A stretch of 64,000 nucleotides of DNA from an uncultured Helicobacteraceae bacterium (lineage in GTDB: Bacteria > Campylobacterota > Campylobacteria > Campylobacterales > Helicobacteraceae). A program made the position numbers and the translations under genes. Each line of letters begins with the position of its first letter. The first letter of the stretch is position 1. Where the stretch lies: NCBI GenBank assembly GCA_934668765.1, contig CAKUOH010000001.1:131961-195960 (forward strand), in the 5' to 3' direction. Shown here piece after piece: positions 54,564 to 63,338 of the stretch. Under the pieces are notes generated by a model. The model saw nothing but the letters and a program-made list of their open reading frames with translations. It was not told where the DNA came from and made no database searches.

Positions 54564-55250
54564 GTGGATTTTGTGCTTGAAAATTTAGTGGCGGTAAATT
54601 TTGTAAATTTGGACGAAATTCAAGCGCGTGAGGTTTTAAAAGCACGAAATGCCGTGAGAGAATTTATGCAAACAAGGCGAGAAATAAGCGAATCCGAGCA
54701 TTTTCGATTCATCGAATCCTTGCGAAATGATAAAAGAAACGCATATTTTGCGGTATATGAGTGTGAATCGCGCAAATCGCAAATTCCCCCGCCCTTGCAG
54801 ATGGGGATTAAGGCGGTAGGTAAAAATTCTCCGTCATTGCGAGATTCTTTGCTTTGCGCAGAATCGTGGCAATCCACAAAAAAAATTAGCACATTTTTAG
54901 GCGTGGTGTGCCTAAATCAAATTGATTTAGCAAATAAAAACGCATTTTTGGGGATTTATGCAAATTTTAGCGCGAATCCCACTGCGAATCCCACCGCAAA
55001 TAACGGCGCGAATCTCTTAAAAATGCTAAAATTCATCGCATTTAGCGAACTAAACTTACACATTTTATATGCCAAAGTGCTATCCACAAACTCCCGCGCA
55101 TTGCGATTTTATGACAAAAATGGCTTTGTGCGCTGTGGTAAACTCATCGAGGCAATCAAAGATAATGAAAAATTTATGGATTTAGAGATTTTGGCATTAA
55201 AAAATGCGCTAGATTTGCGTCATTGCAAGACTTGCGAAAACAAGTCGTAG
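54564..55250 (+). CDS. pseH: GNAT N-acetyltransferase, likely PseH, with repeat-derived insertion
   Basis: A 228-residue acetyltransferase. By position (next to pseI) and pattern (N-F-V-N-L-D...F-R-F-I-E-S-L...L-G-I-Y...F-I-A-F-S-E-L-N-L-H-I-L-Y-A-K-V-L...A-L-R-F-Y-D-K-N-G-F) it matches PseH, which acetylates UDP-4-amino-4,6-dideoxy-AltNAc in pseudaminic acid synthesis for flagellin glycosylation. It is about 45 residues longer than H. pylori PseH as recalled. Most of the excess is residues about 72-107, coded by a family A plus family B repeat (54784-54876), between two core strands. The last codons lie in another repeat. Start GTG with GGGAGA upstream. Confidence 0.78.
   Translation: MDFVLENLVAVNFVNLDEIQAREVLKARNAVREFMQTRREISESEHFRFIESLRNDKRNAYFAVYECESRKSQIPPPLQMGIKAVGKNSPSLRDSLLCAESWQSTKKISTFLGVVCLNQIDLANKNAFLGIYANFSANPTANPTANNGANLLKMLKFIAFSELNLHILYAKVLSTNSRALRFYDKNGFVRCGKLIEAIKDNEKFMDLEILALKNALDLRHCKTCENKS
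54784..54876 (+). repeat. Composite family A + B repeat inside pseH
   Basis: Family A (TTCCCCCGCCCTTGCAGAT...GGCGGTAGGTAAAA, 54784-54826) directly followed by family B (GTCATTGCGAGATTC ... GAATCGTGGCAATCCAC, 54832-54876). No stop codon or frame change results. Confidence 0.85.
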
Positions 55251-55270
55251 CAAAACAAGCGAAGCGCAGT
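55217..55270 (+). repeat. Family B and E repeats over the pseH stop
   Basis: GTCATTGCAAGACTTGCGAA then AACAAGTCGTAGCAAAACAA. Arms GACTTG/CAAGTC pair. The pseH stop (TAG) lies within the repeat; the E-type word CAAGCGAAGCGCAGTTTT follows. Confidence 0.6.
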
Positions 55271-55302
55271 TTTTTAGTAATCTAACAATTAAAGGACACA
55301 AA

Positions 55303-56322
55303 ATGAGCGTTTTTATAGTCGCTGAATTAAGCGCGAATCACGGATGCGACTTGCAAATCGCCAAAGATACACTTTATGCCGCCAAAGAATGCGGAGCGGA
55401 CGCAATCAAACTCCAAACCTACACGGCGGACTGCTTAACGATTGATTGCAAAAGCGAGATTTTTAAAGTAAAAGATTCGCCCCTGTGGAGCGGAAAATAT
55501 CTCTATGATTTATACAAAGAAGCCGCGATGCCGTTAGAGTGGAATGAAAAGCTTTTCGCTTATGCGCGGGAAATCGGGCTAGTGTGTTTCTCTACGCCAT
55601 TTTCGCGCAAAGGCGTGGATTTGCTAAAATCGCTAAATAATCCCATTTATAAAATCGCAAGTTTTGAGGTGGTGGATTTGGAGCTGGTGGATTATGTCGC
55701 AAGGCAGGGCAAACCTGTGATATTATCTAGTGGGATTGCCACAAATGACGAGTTAGAACGCGCTATAAATCTTATAAAGTCGCGTGGCGTAAGCGATATA
55801 ACTCTTTTAAAATGTGTGAGTGCCTACCCTGCAAATATTGCGGATATGAATCTGCGTGAAATGCGCCTTTTGGGCGAAAAATTTGGCGTGAAATTTGGCT
55901 TAAGCGACCACACGCTAGGCGATAATGGGCATTTGGCAGCTATCATTGCTACAAGTCTTGGCGCAAGTATGATTGAGAAGCATTTTATTTTGGATAAAAA
56001 GATTCGCACGGCAGATAGCGCGTTTAGCCTTGATAGGACGGAGTTTGCGGAGCTTGTAAGAATGATTCGCGAGTGCGAATCTGCGCTAGGCAATGAAAAT
56101 GTGGCGTTAGATTCTACAAATCATAAGCAAGGCAGGGAGTTTGCACGAAGTCTTTTTGTGGTGCGCGACATTAAAAAAGGCGATATTTTAAGCAATAAAA
56201 ATATCCGTGCGATTCGCCCAAATACGGGATTAAGTCCGCAATTTTTAAAAGAGATTTTAGGCAAAAAAGCGGTGTGCGATTTGCCCTTTGGCAAACCGCT
56301 AGAATGGAGCGATTTTAAATAA
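55303..56322 (+). CDS. pseI: Pseudaminic acid synthase PseI
   Basis: A 339-residue enzyme condensing 2,4-diacetamido-2,4,6-trideoxy-altrose with phosphoenolpyruvate. NeuB-type TIM barrel with A-D-A-I-K-L-Q-T-Y, C-F-S-T-P-F and G-L-S-D-H-T-L-G, and E-K-H-F-I-L-D-K. A C-terminal SAF (antifreeze-like) domain begins near 280 (FARSLFVVRDIKKGDILS). Distinguishing it from NeuB or legionaminic synthase rests on the PseH-like neighbour and on the D-A-I-K-L-Q-T-Y-T-A-D pattern. Needed for glycosylated, functional flagella in this group. Confidence 0.9.
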   Translation: MSVFIVAELSANHGCDLQIAKDTLYAAKECGADAIKLQTYTADCLTIDCKSEIFKVKDSPLWSGKYLYDLYKEAAMPLEWNEKLFAYAREIGLVCFSTPFSRKGVDLLKSLNNPIYKIASFEVVDLELVDYVARQGKPVILSSGIATNDELERAINLIKSRGVSDITLLKCVSAYPANIADMNLREMRLLGEKFGVKFGLSDHTLGDNGHLAAIIATSLGASMIEKHFILDKKIRTADSAFSLDRTEFAELVRMIRECESALGNENVALDSTNHKQGREFARSLFVVRDIKKGDILSNKNIRAIRPNTGLSPQFLKEILGKKAVCDLPFGKPLEWSDFK

Positions 56323-56326
56323 AAAT

Positions 56327-56416
56327 TCCGTCATTACCAAAGAAACTTCGGCTTTGCCTTGTTTTGCGAGACTTGCTTGCAAGCCCTGCATTGCGAAAGC
56401 AAATCGTATCAATCCA
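56327..56416. repeat. Composite B/E/F repeat after pseI
   Basis: CCGTCATTACCAAAGAAACT ... GTTTTGCGAGACTTGCTTGC AAG ... TCGTATCAATCC: worn or merged units lying between pseI and the convergent gene at 56473. Confidence 0.5.
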
Positions 56417-56472
56417 AAATCAAAGCCAAATCAAATAGACTTTAAAATCATTTATCAACTGCGCATCTTAAA

Positions 56473-56919
56473 TCAAAATACCAACGGCACGACTATTTTT
56501 TTGTAATTGCCGTCATTTTGCTTGTAAGATTCGCGGACTTTGGCGCAATGCCCATTTGTGCTAAATTTTGACGCATCAAATGTCATCTTTTTGCTATGCT
56601 GACAAATCCAAAGCACTGCCCCGCAGTCATTTTTACCATCAATGATAGGCGAAATACCCCACATATCCGTGCCTTTCATCTTTACAGCTTTCCATTTGCT
56701 TGAATCTAGCGCATTTTCAGCGATAATCCAATCGCCCCAATTTTTGTGATTTTTAGGCTTGTCAGTTAGCTCAATATTTTGGCTTAAAATCTTTGCCACG
56801 CTATTTTTGTGCGCCTTTGAAATGTCATTTTTTATGCTTTGAATCTCATTTGATTCATCTGCCAAAAGTGGCGAAGTAGCGATAAAAACACCCAAAATCA
56901 AATATCTAAAAATTGCCAT
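56473..56919 (-). CDS. Small secreted protein of unknown function
   Basis: A 148-residue protein with signal peptide MAIFRYLILGVFIATSPLLA. The mature part is soluble, with three Cys (in DCGAVLW, ICQHSKK and GHCAKVR) and several Trp (NWGDW, SSKW, DMWG). The centre A-V-K-M-K-G-T-D-M-W-G looks like a ligand- or substrate-binding fold. It follows the DUF1848 gene by 73 bases on the same strand but has its own binding site and is probably independent of that operon. No family recognised. Confidence 0.65.
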   Translation of the reverse strand: MAIFRYLILGVFIATSPLLADESNEIQSIKNDISKAHKNSVAKILSQNIELTDKPKNHKNWGDWIIAENALDSSKWKAVKMKGTDMWGISPIIDGKNDCGAVLWICQHSKKMTFDASKFSTNGHCAKVRESYKQNDGNYKKIVVPLVF

Positions 56920-56992
56920 TTTTTATCCTTTCGCATTTTCATAAATGAAAATAAATCTTAATTTTGAAAGCCGAAATTTTAGGCAAAAAACC

Positions 56993-58003
56993 TTAAATTT
57001 TCTTTAAAGATTCATCAAATAAAATCTCACTTTGTGGATTATGATTTTTAAAATTTGCCTTTGGTGTCTCTAAATTATCATTTGCATAGCAATACACGCA
57101 CCCAAAGGGGCAAGTGTTATACGCGCCTATGTCTTTGCTTGCAATGCACCCGCATTCTTTGCGCTGTCCTTTGTCTTTCATGTCTTTTGTAGAAATTTTT
57201 ATAAATTCTCCATCAATCCCCTTATCACGCCCAAGATAATCTAAAAGTTCTTTATCGCAATCTTTTATAAAATCACCTTGCTTTTCTATTTTTTGTTTAA
57301 GTAACTTAAAAATCAAATCATCATCTATACATTTATTATGAATAATGTCATATTTTTCCAAATCTACCTTTTCGGCGCAAGTGCTAATCGTAAAATTCCA
57401 GCCTTTTTTGCTTTTAAGGTCGCTTAATTTTTGTGCAAATTCATTCATAGATTCAACATTCCATTCTATGTATTTTATACCTGCTTTGTGCATATTTCGC
57501 CCAGTTTTACCATAAATATCTAAAAAAGAAAATACAAATTTTTCCGTGTGATTTTTTAGCTCATCGCCGATAAATTCTATCTTTTCAAGCAAATTTTGCA
57601 ACGATATTTCATCACTTAAAATTAGCGGGTCAAAACGCCAAATAATCCTATCTTTGCCGATTTGCTCGCTTAAATTTTTAAAGCATTCTACGCGCTTATT
57701 TAGATTTGGCAGATTCTGCTCGATATTTTTATCATAATCATTTAGCGTATATTGAAAATAAAAAATGGGTATATTTTCTTTGATAAAATCCAAATGTTTG
57801 AAAAAGTTTTGCGGATATTTACTCCAAAATACCACCGCACGAGCTTTTTTAAGAGAGATTGTATAAAACTTGCCATTAAATGGATTTTTCCATTTACATT
57901 CGCCCTTTTGCCATTTATCCACAAACCAATCGCCAAAAAATCCTGCAATATCCGTTGCGCGTGAAGCTGAAATGATTATAGGTTCAGTAGGTTTATCGCT
58001 CAT
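56993..58003 (-). CDS. DUF1848 family protein with C-terminal cysteine cluster
   Basis: A 336-residue cytoplasmic protein starting SDKPTEPIIISASRATDIAGFF, the hallmark of DUF1848. The core looks like a TIM-barrel-type fold (W-R-F-D-P-L-I-L). Near the C-terminus it has C-G-C-x12-C-P-F-G-C-V-Y-C-Y-A, an arrangement like the iron-sulfur sites of radical SAM relatives but placed at the end of the chain rather than at the front. Family function is unknown. It is the last gene of a tightly packed minus-strand operon, 11 bases after the methyltransferase-like gene. Confidence 0.85.
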   Translation of the reverse strand: MSDKPTEPIIISASRATDIAGFFGDWFVDKWQKGECKWKNPFNGKFYTISLKKARAVVFWSKYPQNFFKHLDFIKENIPIFYFQYTLNDYDKNIEQNLPNLNKRVECFKNLSEQIGKDRIIWRFDPLILSDEISLQNLLEKIEFIGDELKNHTEKFVFSFLDIYGKTGRNMHKAGIKYIEWNVESMNEFAQKLSDLKSKKGWNFTISTCAEKVDLEKYDIIHNKCIDDDLIFKLLKQKIEKQGDFIKDCDKELLDYLGRDKGIDGEFIKISTKDMKDKGQRKECGCIASKDIGAYNTCPFGCVYCYANDNLETPKANFKNHNPQSEILFDESLKKI

Positions 58004-58014
58004 ATTTTTCTCCC

Positions 58015-59382
58015 TTATAAATTACATTGAAATATATATTCATATCGCTTAATAGCGCGATGATATTTGCTATCAAATATATCGTTTTTATTGTGTGAAA
58101 TTAGCTCTGCATTGTAGTTTTCTTTGAAATGCTGATAAAATAAATCTAACCTTACTTGCGTATTATTATAAGGTGGACTTACACAAATAAATATATTTTG
58201 CCCCTTATTTGCGCTTGAAATCTTATCATAAAATGCCCTATCTAACCTAAAATTCGTCAAATCCAACACATTAGAAAAAATATGCAAGGTTATATTTTGC
58301 CCCATCAGTGTTAAATCTCTTATTTTTATATCATCTAAACTTTTATTAAACGCTATTATTTGATTTTCGCTAATGCCAAGTAGATTTAAATGCAAAATCC
58401 CCCTTGATAACGCCACACTTGAAGGCTCTATGAGAATTATGTGATTTATTTTGGCATTTAGATTGTGATTTTTCATAAAATCCAAAAGAACGCAACTTGC
58501 CAAAGCCTGTCCGCAACCATAATCGATGATATTGATATTTTTATCATTTAGATTTACCACATTGCATAACACTTCAAAACTTGCATTTAGTTTTATTTGG
58601 TGCATTAGCCCATAAATGCCTAAATAGCAAATTAGCTCATTTGAATCTTGCAGGATTTTTTTGCCACGCTCCAAATCACGCTCCAAATCGCAAAAGGTTT
58701 TATTGTTCTTGCAATAATCTAAAATTTTATCAAAATTTATATGGTGAATCCGCCTTAAAGAAGTCGCATAATCGCTAGATTCTATTGTGATTTTGATATT
58801 TTGCGCTATGGCTTTAGATTCGCTATCAAATGCTTGTAATAACGCATTTCTTGCGGCGATATAATCATTTGGCAGATTTTGCAAAATCTCCACCAAATAA
58901 GTCGCCAAATGCGACTTTTCATCGCAATTTTGCCACAAGGATTGCAATAAAGATTGATTGCGTAACTTTTCAAAATATTTTAGATAAAGATAGATAAATT
59001 CCTCGTTTATATCGCTAATATTTTGCTCATCATAAAGATTTGCAAGATTTTCAAAATGCACCCGAAACTCGCTTGGATTATCAATAACATTTTTAGCAAA
59101 ATCTATCCATTCGTTTGTGTGATTTTGTCGTCTTAAAAAATCATAAATGCACTTAAATTCAAACTTGCAATTTACTTCATAATAGATTCGCGCAAAAAGT
59201 TCTATCAAATGCGCATCGTTGCGATATAAAGAATCCAAATTTTTATGCAGATTTTCAAAAGATTTGCTTAAAGATTCTCTATTTTGCATTAAATCTACTT
59301 TGCTTGTAGATTCAAACTCTTCATAGCATTCTTGCAAATTATGCGTAGCAGTGGCGTTTAGGACGCTTAAAATTTTAGTCAT
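58015..59382 (-). CDS. SAM-dependent methyltransferase-like protein with helical N-terminus
   Basis: A 455-residue soluble protein. Residues 1-250 are alpha-helical without known motifs. Residues about 255-450 look like a class I methyltransferase: motif I N-I-I-D-Y-G-C-G-Q-A (about 288-297), an acidic second strand I-I-L-I-E-P-S-S, and I-F-I-C-V-S-P-P-Y-N-N in the motif IV region. The last could suggest an amino-methyltransferase, but the flanks do not support that. The target (nucleic acid, protein or small molecule) is unknown. The start overlaps the upstream coiled-coil gene by ATGA and the stop lies 11 bases from the DUF1848 gene, so all are co-expressed. Confidence 0.7.
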   Translation of the reverse strand: MTKILSVLNATATHNLQECYEEFESTSKVDLMQNRESLSKSFENLHKNLDSLYRNDAHLIELFARIYYEVNCKFEFKCIYDFLRRQNHTNEWIDFAKNVIDNPSEFRVHFENLANLYDEQNISDINEEFIYLYLKYFEKLRNQSLLQSLWQNCDEKSHLATYLVEILQNLPNDYIAARNALLQAFDSESKAIAQNIKITIESSDYATSLRRIHHINFDKILDYCKNNKTFCDLERDLERGKKILQDSNELICYLGIYGLMHQIKLNASFEVLCNVVNLNDKNINIIDYGCGQALASCVLLDFMKNHNLNAKINHIILIEPSSVALSRGILHLNLLGISENQIIAFNKSLDDIKIRDLTLMGQNITLHIFSNVLDLTNFRLDRAFYDKISSANKGQNIFICVSPPYNNTQVRLDLFYQHFKENYNAELISHNKNDIFDSKYHRAIKRYEYIFQCNL

Positions 59383-60761
59383 TTTTTGCTATCTACTTCT
59401 GGCAAGGTTTGCTCTAATGTTTGCTCTTTGGGTGGTTTGGGTTTTGAATCTTTACTATTTTTTAGCTTTTTAATTACTTTTTTGATAGATTCGATTAAGT
59501 CTTTAAATGCTCTTTTTAAAATTGATTTTAATTTTATGTCATTTTGTAATTGAATGTGCAATTTGCTTATTTTATCTAATAACTGCGAATTGTCCGAATC
59601 TATTTTCGAATCTAATTCTTTATTTTTATTCTGCAACTGCAAGTGATTTGAATCTATTTGCTTGTTTAGCTTTATAATTTCATCTTTTAATGCTTTGTTT
59701 TCATTTTGTAATTGTGAATAATTAGAATCTATTTTGGAGTTTATTTCATTACTTAACTTTTCTAATTGTTCTTTGTATTCGCTTTGCGAATTACTTATTT
59801 TGTCGTGTAAATAGATAGATAAATTATTAGGATGCTCACTAAAAATTCTACTATCTTTTATAAAATCATCAATTTCTTTATTTAGATTCTGCGCCCAAAC
59901 AAAGCTATATATGATTTCAATGATTGTCAAATCAAATTTATTAAATTCAAATTTGATTTTTTTATTTAATTCTTGTTTGGCAAAGTTGCTATATCCCACA
60001 AAATACCCAAGCGCAAAATAAAATTTATTTTCATTAGGCAATTTATATGGTTTAACTTGTAACAAATCCCTTATATTTTTACTTGCTTCATCGCCACAAT
60101 AATACGAAATTTGTGCCAAAATATCCATCAATTCATCATCTTGTTTAAGTGGCGTCCCCAATAAATCTGCTTTGTATTTAAGATTATTTTCATCGGCATA
60201 ACGGCGCACATCATCTATTAGCATTTTGCCTTCTAAAAATGGTTTGATTTTCTCAAACTCTTTAAAAGGCATTTGCGATTTACCCAAAAAATAATCCAAA
60301 TATTCAAAAACGCAGGACAGATTTTCATCACCATTTGCTTTATAGCGTAAAAATGCCATCGCGCCTAAATATCTATCAAATTTATTTAATTTATCCGCAT
60401 TAGATTTGTGTGCTTTAATATCTAAATTATGAATTTTCTCTAATGTCAAAACTGCACACATATCTCTTAAAACAAATGCCGTTGTCAATTCTATCGTGCC
60501 TATCGTTTGCTCTAATTGCTCTTTGTTTTCAAATATAATTGCCACTGTGCGCGATAAAGGTAAGGGAGATTCGTATAAGAAAAAGTCATTTTCTAGTGAT
60601 TTTAGGCTATCTTTTTCAGATTCACTCAACACAACACCTATACATACATTATCGCTATCAAAACAAAATTGTTTTTTGCGCAAGACAATGTTTTCAATGA
60701 TTGCTTTGTTTAGATAATCCGCCACATTTACCGACTTTATCGAAAAGTAAAATTTTTGCAT
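59379..60761 (-). CDS. Coiled-coil protein of unknown function in the helicase operon
   Basis: A 460-residue protein beginning MQKFYFSIKSVNVADYL. Residues 1-310 are mixed alpha/beta then helical with no motif I can name. Residues about 320-415 form a long coiled coil built from repeats of the type K-I-D-S-x-x-S-Q-L-Q-N-x-N-K, encoded by direct DNA repeats. The C-terminus is very basic then Pro/Glu-rich. No membrane segment. It lies 10 bases after the helicase gene and overlaps the methyltransferase gene by four. A structural or sensing partner for those two is an inference from operon layout. Confidence 0.7.
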   Translation of the reverse strand: MQKFYFSIKSVNVADYLNKAIIENIVLRKKQFCFDSDNVCIGVVLSESEKDSLKSLENDFFLYESPLPLSRTVAIIFENKEQLEQTIGTIELTTAFVLRDMCAVLTLEKIHNLDIKAHKSNADKLNKFDRYLGAMAFLRYKANGDENLSCVFEYLDYFLGKSQMPFKEFEKIKPFLEGKMLIDDVRRYADENNLKYKADLLGTPLKQDDELMDILAQISYYCGDEASKNIRDLLQVKPYKLPNENKFYFALGYFVGYSNFAKQELNKKIKFEFNKFDLTIIEIIYSFVWAQNLNKEIDDFIKDSRIFSEHPNNLSIYLHDKISNSQSEYKEQLEKLSNEINSKIDSNYSQLQNENKALKDEIIKLNKQIDSNHLQLQNKNKELDSKIDSDNSQLLDKISKLHIQLQNDIKLKSILKRAFKDLIESIKKVIKKLKNSKDSKPKPPKEQTLEQTLPEVDSKK

Positions 60762-60771
60762 ACTCTATCCT

Positions 60772-61847
60772 TTAAAATGGTATTTCATCATCAATATCTA
60801 TTATGGGATTTTGCCTAGTTAGAATCTCATAAGTGCTACTATCTTTTAAAAAATCTATTTCGCTATTTGCAACCAAATATAGATTGTGCCTTGCTCTTGT
60901 AATAGCTACATATAGGGCTTTTCGCTCTTCTCTCTCATCTTTGTTAAAATCTGTAAAATATTTTTTATAGTTTTCAAAGTCTGGGATTATCACCGTATCA
61001 AACTCCAAACCCTTTGCCGAATGAAAAGTGGTGATATGAAGTGAGCTTAATTGCACTTGGATTGCCTCACTTATGTCGGCGTATGAGCGATAATAAGTGT
61101 GTTGTATATTATTTGTTTGTAAAAGTTGATGATATTTTTTGATATTTTCTTTGTTGTAACACAAAATAGCGATATTATGTGTCGTAGAATTGTTATACTT
61201 TTTAATAATATCCAATATCAAATCTGCGCCAATGCAAAGTGTGGGCTTTTTGCCTATCTTATTTCTTTGCTTTAAAGATTCAAGTTCCTCAGGCGTATAA
61301 AGCGTTTTATGCCAATTTTTAACGATAAAATTTAAAATGCTAAAAGTGTTTCTAAAAACTTTTTCAAATTCATATTGACTATTTGATGAAAGCAAATTTT
61401 CAAGTTCGCTTTTTTGGGTTCTATTTTTGTAAATTTGTTGCGCAAAATCTGCACCTACACTTAAAGATTCGGCTTTATTTTTGATTGCTGTAAGTAAATT
61501 TATTTCTAAATCTTGCGCTTCATCAACGATGATTTCTTTATAATTTTGTTTATTTTTGTCGCAAAAACTTATAGCACAATGAATCTCATTTGTATTTAAA
61601 TTCTCACCCGCAACAACGCTCTTTGTGTATTCTTTTAATGTTTTTGTATAAGTGATATAGGCAAATGGGGGGGGGGGGAATAGCCATTGTTGCTTTTTAG
61701 GCGATTTATATAGCGATACATTAAGCATACAGATTTACCTGTCCCAGCTAGTCCGCTAATAAAAATCGCATTTGGTTCATCTAATGCAATGCGTTGATGT
61801 TCCGTTAAATCAGTAAGCTTTGGCAATCGCACATAATAACCGCTCAA
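60772..61847 (-). CDS. Phase-variable compact SF1 (UvrD/PIF1-like) helicase, OFF here
   Basis: Two frames join at twelve C (minus strand; 61678-61667). With 13 or 10 C one protein of about 358 residues results. Motifs in order: Q-like start LTEHQRIALDEP, Walker A G-L-A-G-T-G-K-S (about 32-39), motif Ia region F-A-Y-I-T-Y-T-K-T-L, Walker B I-I-V-D-E-A-Q-D, motif III-like V-G-A-D-F-A-Q-Q-I, motif V T-F-H-S-A-K-G-L-E-F-D, and motif VI L-Y-V-A-I-T-R-A-R. The 1B/2B insert domains of full UvrD are missing, so it is a minimal ATPase/translocase. In this sequence translation ends 17 codons after the tract. First gene of a four-gene operon. Confidence 0.88.
61667..61678. repeat. Poly-G tract (12; poly-C in coding strand) of the helicase gene
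   Basis: Twelve G on the plus strand, inside the Ser-Pro-Pro-Pro codons between Walker A and motif Ia. One added or two lost bases switch the gene ON. Confidence 0.9.
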
Positions 61848-61940
61848 AAGGCAAATCCTTGTTATTTTTTAAGGTATTGTAACATAAAATTATAAAATAT
61901 GACAAATTATTAAGTGCGAATCCACACACATAATTTTCGT

Positions 61941-61946
61941 TATAAT
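61941..61946 (+). promoter_or_regulatory. -10 box of gltX
   Basis: TATAAT preceded by TTCGT, 33 bases before the ATG at 61980; AAAGGAT ribosome binding site at 61967-61973. Confidence 0.6.
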
Positions 61947-61979
61947 TCCACGCAAATTTCATTTACAAAGGATAATTCA

Positions 61980-63338
61980 ATGATTACAACGCGTTTTGCC
62001 CCTAGCCCTACGGGATTTTTGCATATTGGTGGGCTTCGCACGGCACTTTTTAACTATCTCTATGCCAAAAAAAACGGCGGAAAATTTTTGCTACGCATTG
62101 AGGATACAGACTTTTTGCGCAATAGCGATGAAGCGGTAAGTGCGATTTTGGAGGCGTTTGAATGGGTAAATTTAGATTATGACAATAAAAACGCGCTTGT
62201 TTTTCAATCAAAGCGGTTAGAGATTTACCGCAAATACGCGGAGGATTTGGTGCAAAATGGCAAGGCGTATTTTTGCTATATGACAAAGGACGAGTTGGAC
62301 GCCGAGCGACAAAAGGCGCAATCGCAGGGCAAAATCTATCGCTATGACAATCGCTATCGCGATTTTAGCGGGACGCCACCACAGGGAATCACACCTGCGA
62401 TTCGTATTAAAGCACCGATTGATGGCGAAATACGCTTTTATGATGCGCTAAAAGGCGAAGTGAAAATTAGCGCGAAAGAAGTTGATGATTATATCATTAT
62501 GCGAAGTGATGGGACGCCCACTTATAATTTTGTCGTGGCGATTGATGATGCGGAAATGGGGATTAGCGATGTGATTCGTGGCGATGACCATTTGAGTAAC
62601 ACGCCAAAGCAGGTGATAATTTATAATGCGCTTGGATTTGAAGTCCCGCGATTTTGCCATATACCGATGATTTTGAATGAAAAAGGACATAAATTAAGCA
62701 AACGCGATGGCGCGATGAATGTGATGGATTACAAGGCTATGGGTTTTTTGCCAGAAGCATTGCTAAATTTTTTGCTACGACTTGGATTTAGCCACAATCA
62801 CAAAGAGATTTTTAGTTTGCGCGAAATGATAGAGCTATTTAATTTTGGTGCGTTAAGCCACTCGCCTAGCGCGTATAATCTCTCCAAACTGCATTGGCTA
62901 AATAATCACTATATTAAAGAATGCAAAGATTCGCGTTTGGAGCGACTTTTGGATTATGAAATCGCGCTAGATTCGGCAAAAAAGGCGGTGCTTTTTAGCG
63001 AAATAAAACCGCGCGTTGAAACGCTAAAAGATTTTGGGGCGATGATAGATTCGGTGCTAAATGCGCCACAAAGCTATGATGAAAAGATGCTAAAAAAATG
63101 CGATTTGGGTTTGGATTTTGCAGGAATCATTGAGCGCGTGGATTTTAGTAGTGTGGAATCTATTAGCACTTCATTGCATAAAATCGCGGAAAATTTGGGA
63201 CTAGGAATCGGCAAACTAATGATGCCACTGCGACTAATAATGCTTGGCAAAAGCGGTGGAATCGGCGTAAATGAAACGCTATTTATCATCGGCAGAGACG
63301 AATCACAGGCACGAATCGCAAGATTTGCCCAAAAGTAA
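61980..63338 (+). CDS. gltX: Glutamyl-tRNA synthetase (GltX1-like)
   Basis: A 452-residue class I aminoacyl-tRNA synthetase. The start at 61980 gives the family N-terminus MITTRFAPSPTGFLHIGG with the HIGH-equivalent H-I-G-G. G-T-P-T-Y-N-F-V-V-A-I-D-D and the KMSKS-equivalent K-L-S-K-R-D-G follow. A C-terminal anticodon-binding region is present. Helicobacter species carry two gltX copies; this one reads like GltX1 (H. pylori HP0476 as recalled), which charges both tRNA-Glu species with normal specificity. It has its own promoter, facing away from the helicase operon. Confidence 0.95.
   Translation: MITTRFAPSPTGFLHIGGLRTALFNYLYAKKNGGKFLLRIEDTDFLRNSDEAVSAILEAFEWVNLDYDNKNALVFQSKRLEIYRKYAEDLVQNGKAYFCYMTKDELDAERQKAQSQGKIYRYDNRYRDFSGTPPQGITPAIRIKAPIDGEIRFYDALKGEVKISAKEVDDYIIMRSDGTPTYNFVVAIDDAEMGISDVIRGDDHLSNTPKQVIIYNALGFEVPRFCHIPMILNEKGHKLSKRDGAMNVMDYKAMGFLPEALLNFLLRLGFSHNHKEIFSLREMIELFNFGALSHSPSAYNLSKLHWLNNHYIKECKDSRLERLLDYEIALDSAKKAVLFSEIKPRVETLKDFGAMIDSVLNAPQSYDEKMLKKCDLGLDFAGIIERVDFSSVESISTSLHKIAENLGLGIGKLMMPLRLIMLGKSGGIGVNETLFIIGRDESQARIARFAQK

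Noticed and set aside
58015..59382. SPPY as the DPPY catalytic motif of a DNA amino-methyltransferase
   Set aside because: The first residue is not Asp or Asn and the surroundings do not follow the known DNA methyltransferase order, so no DNA specificity is claimed.
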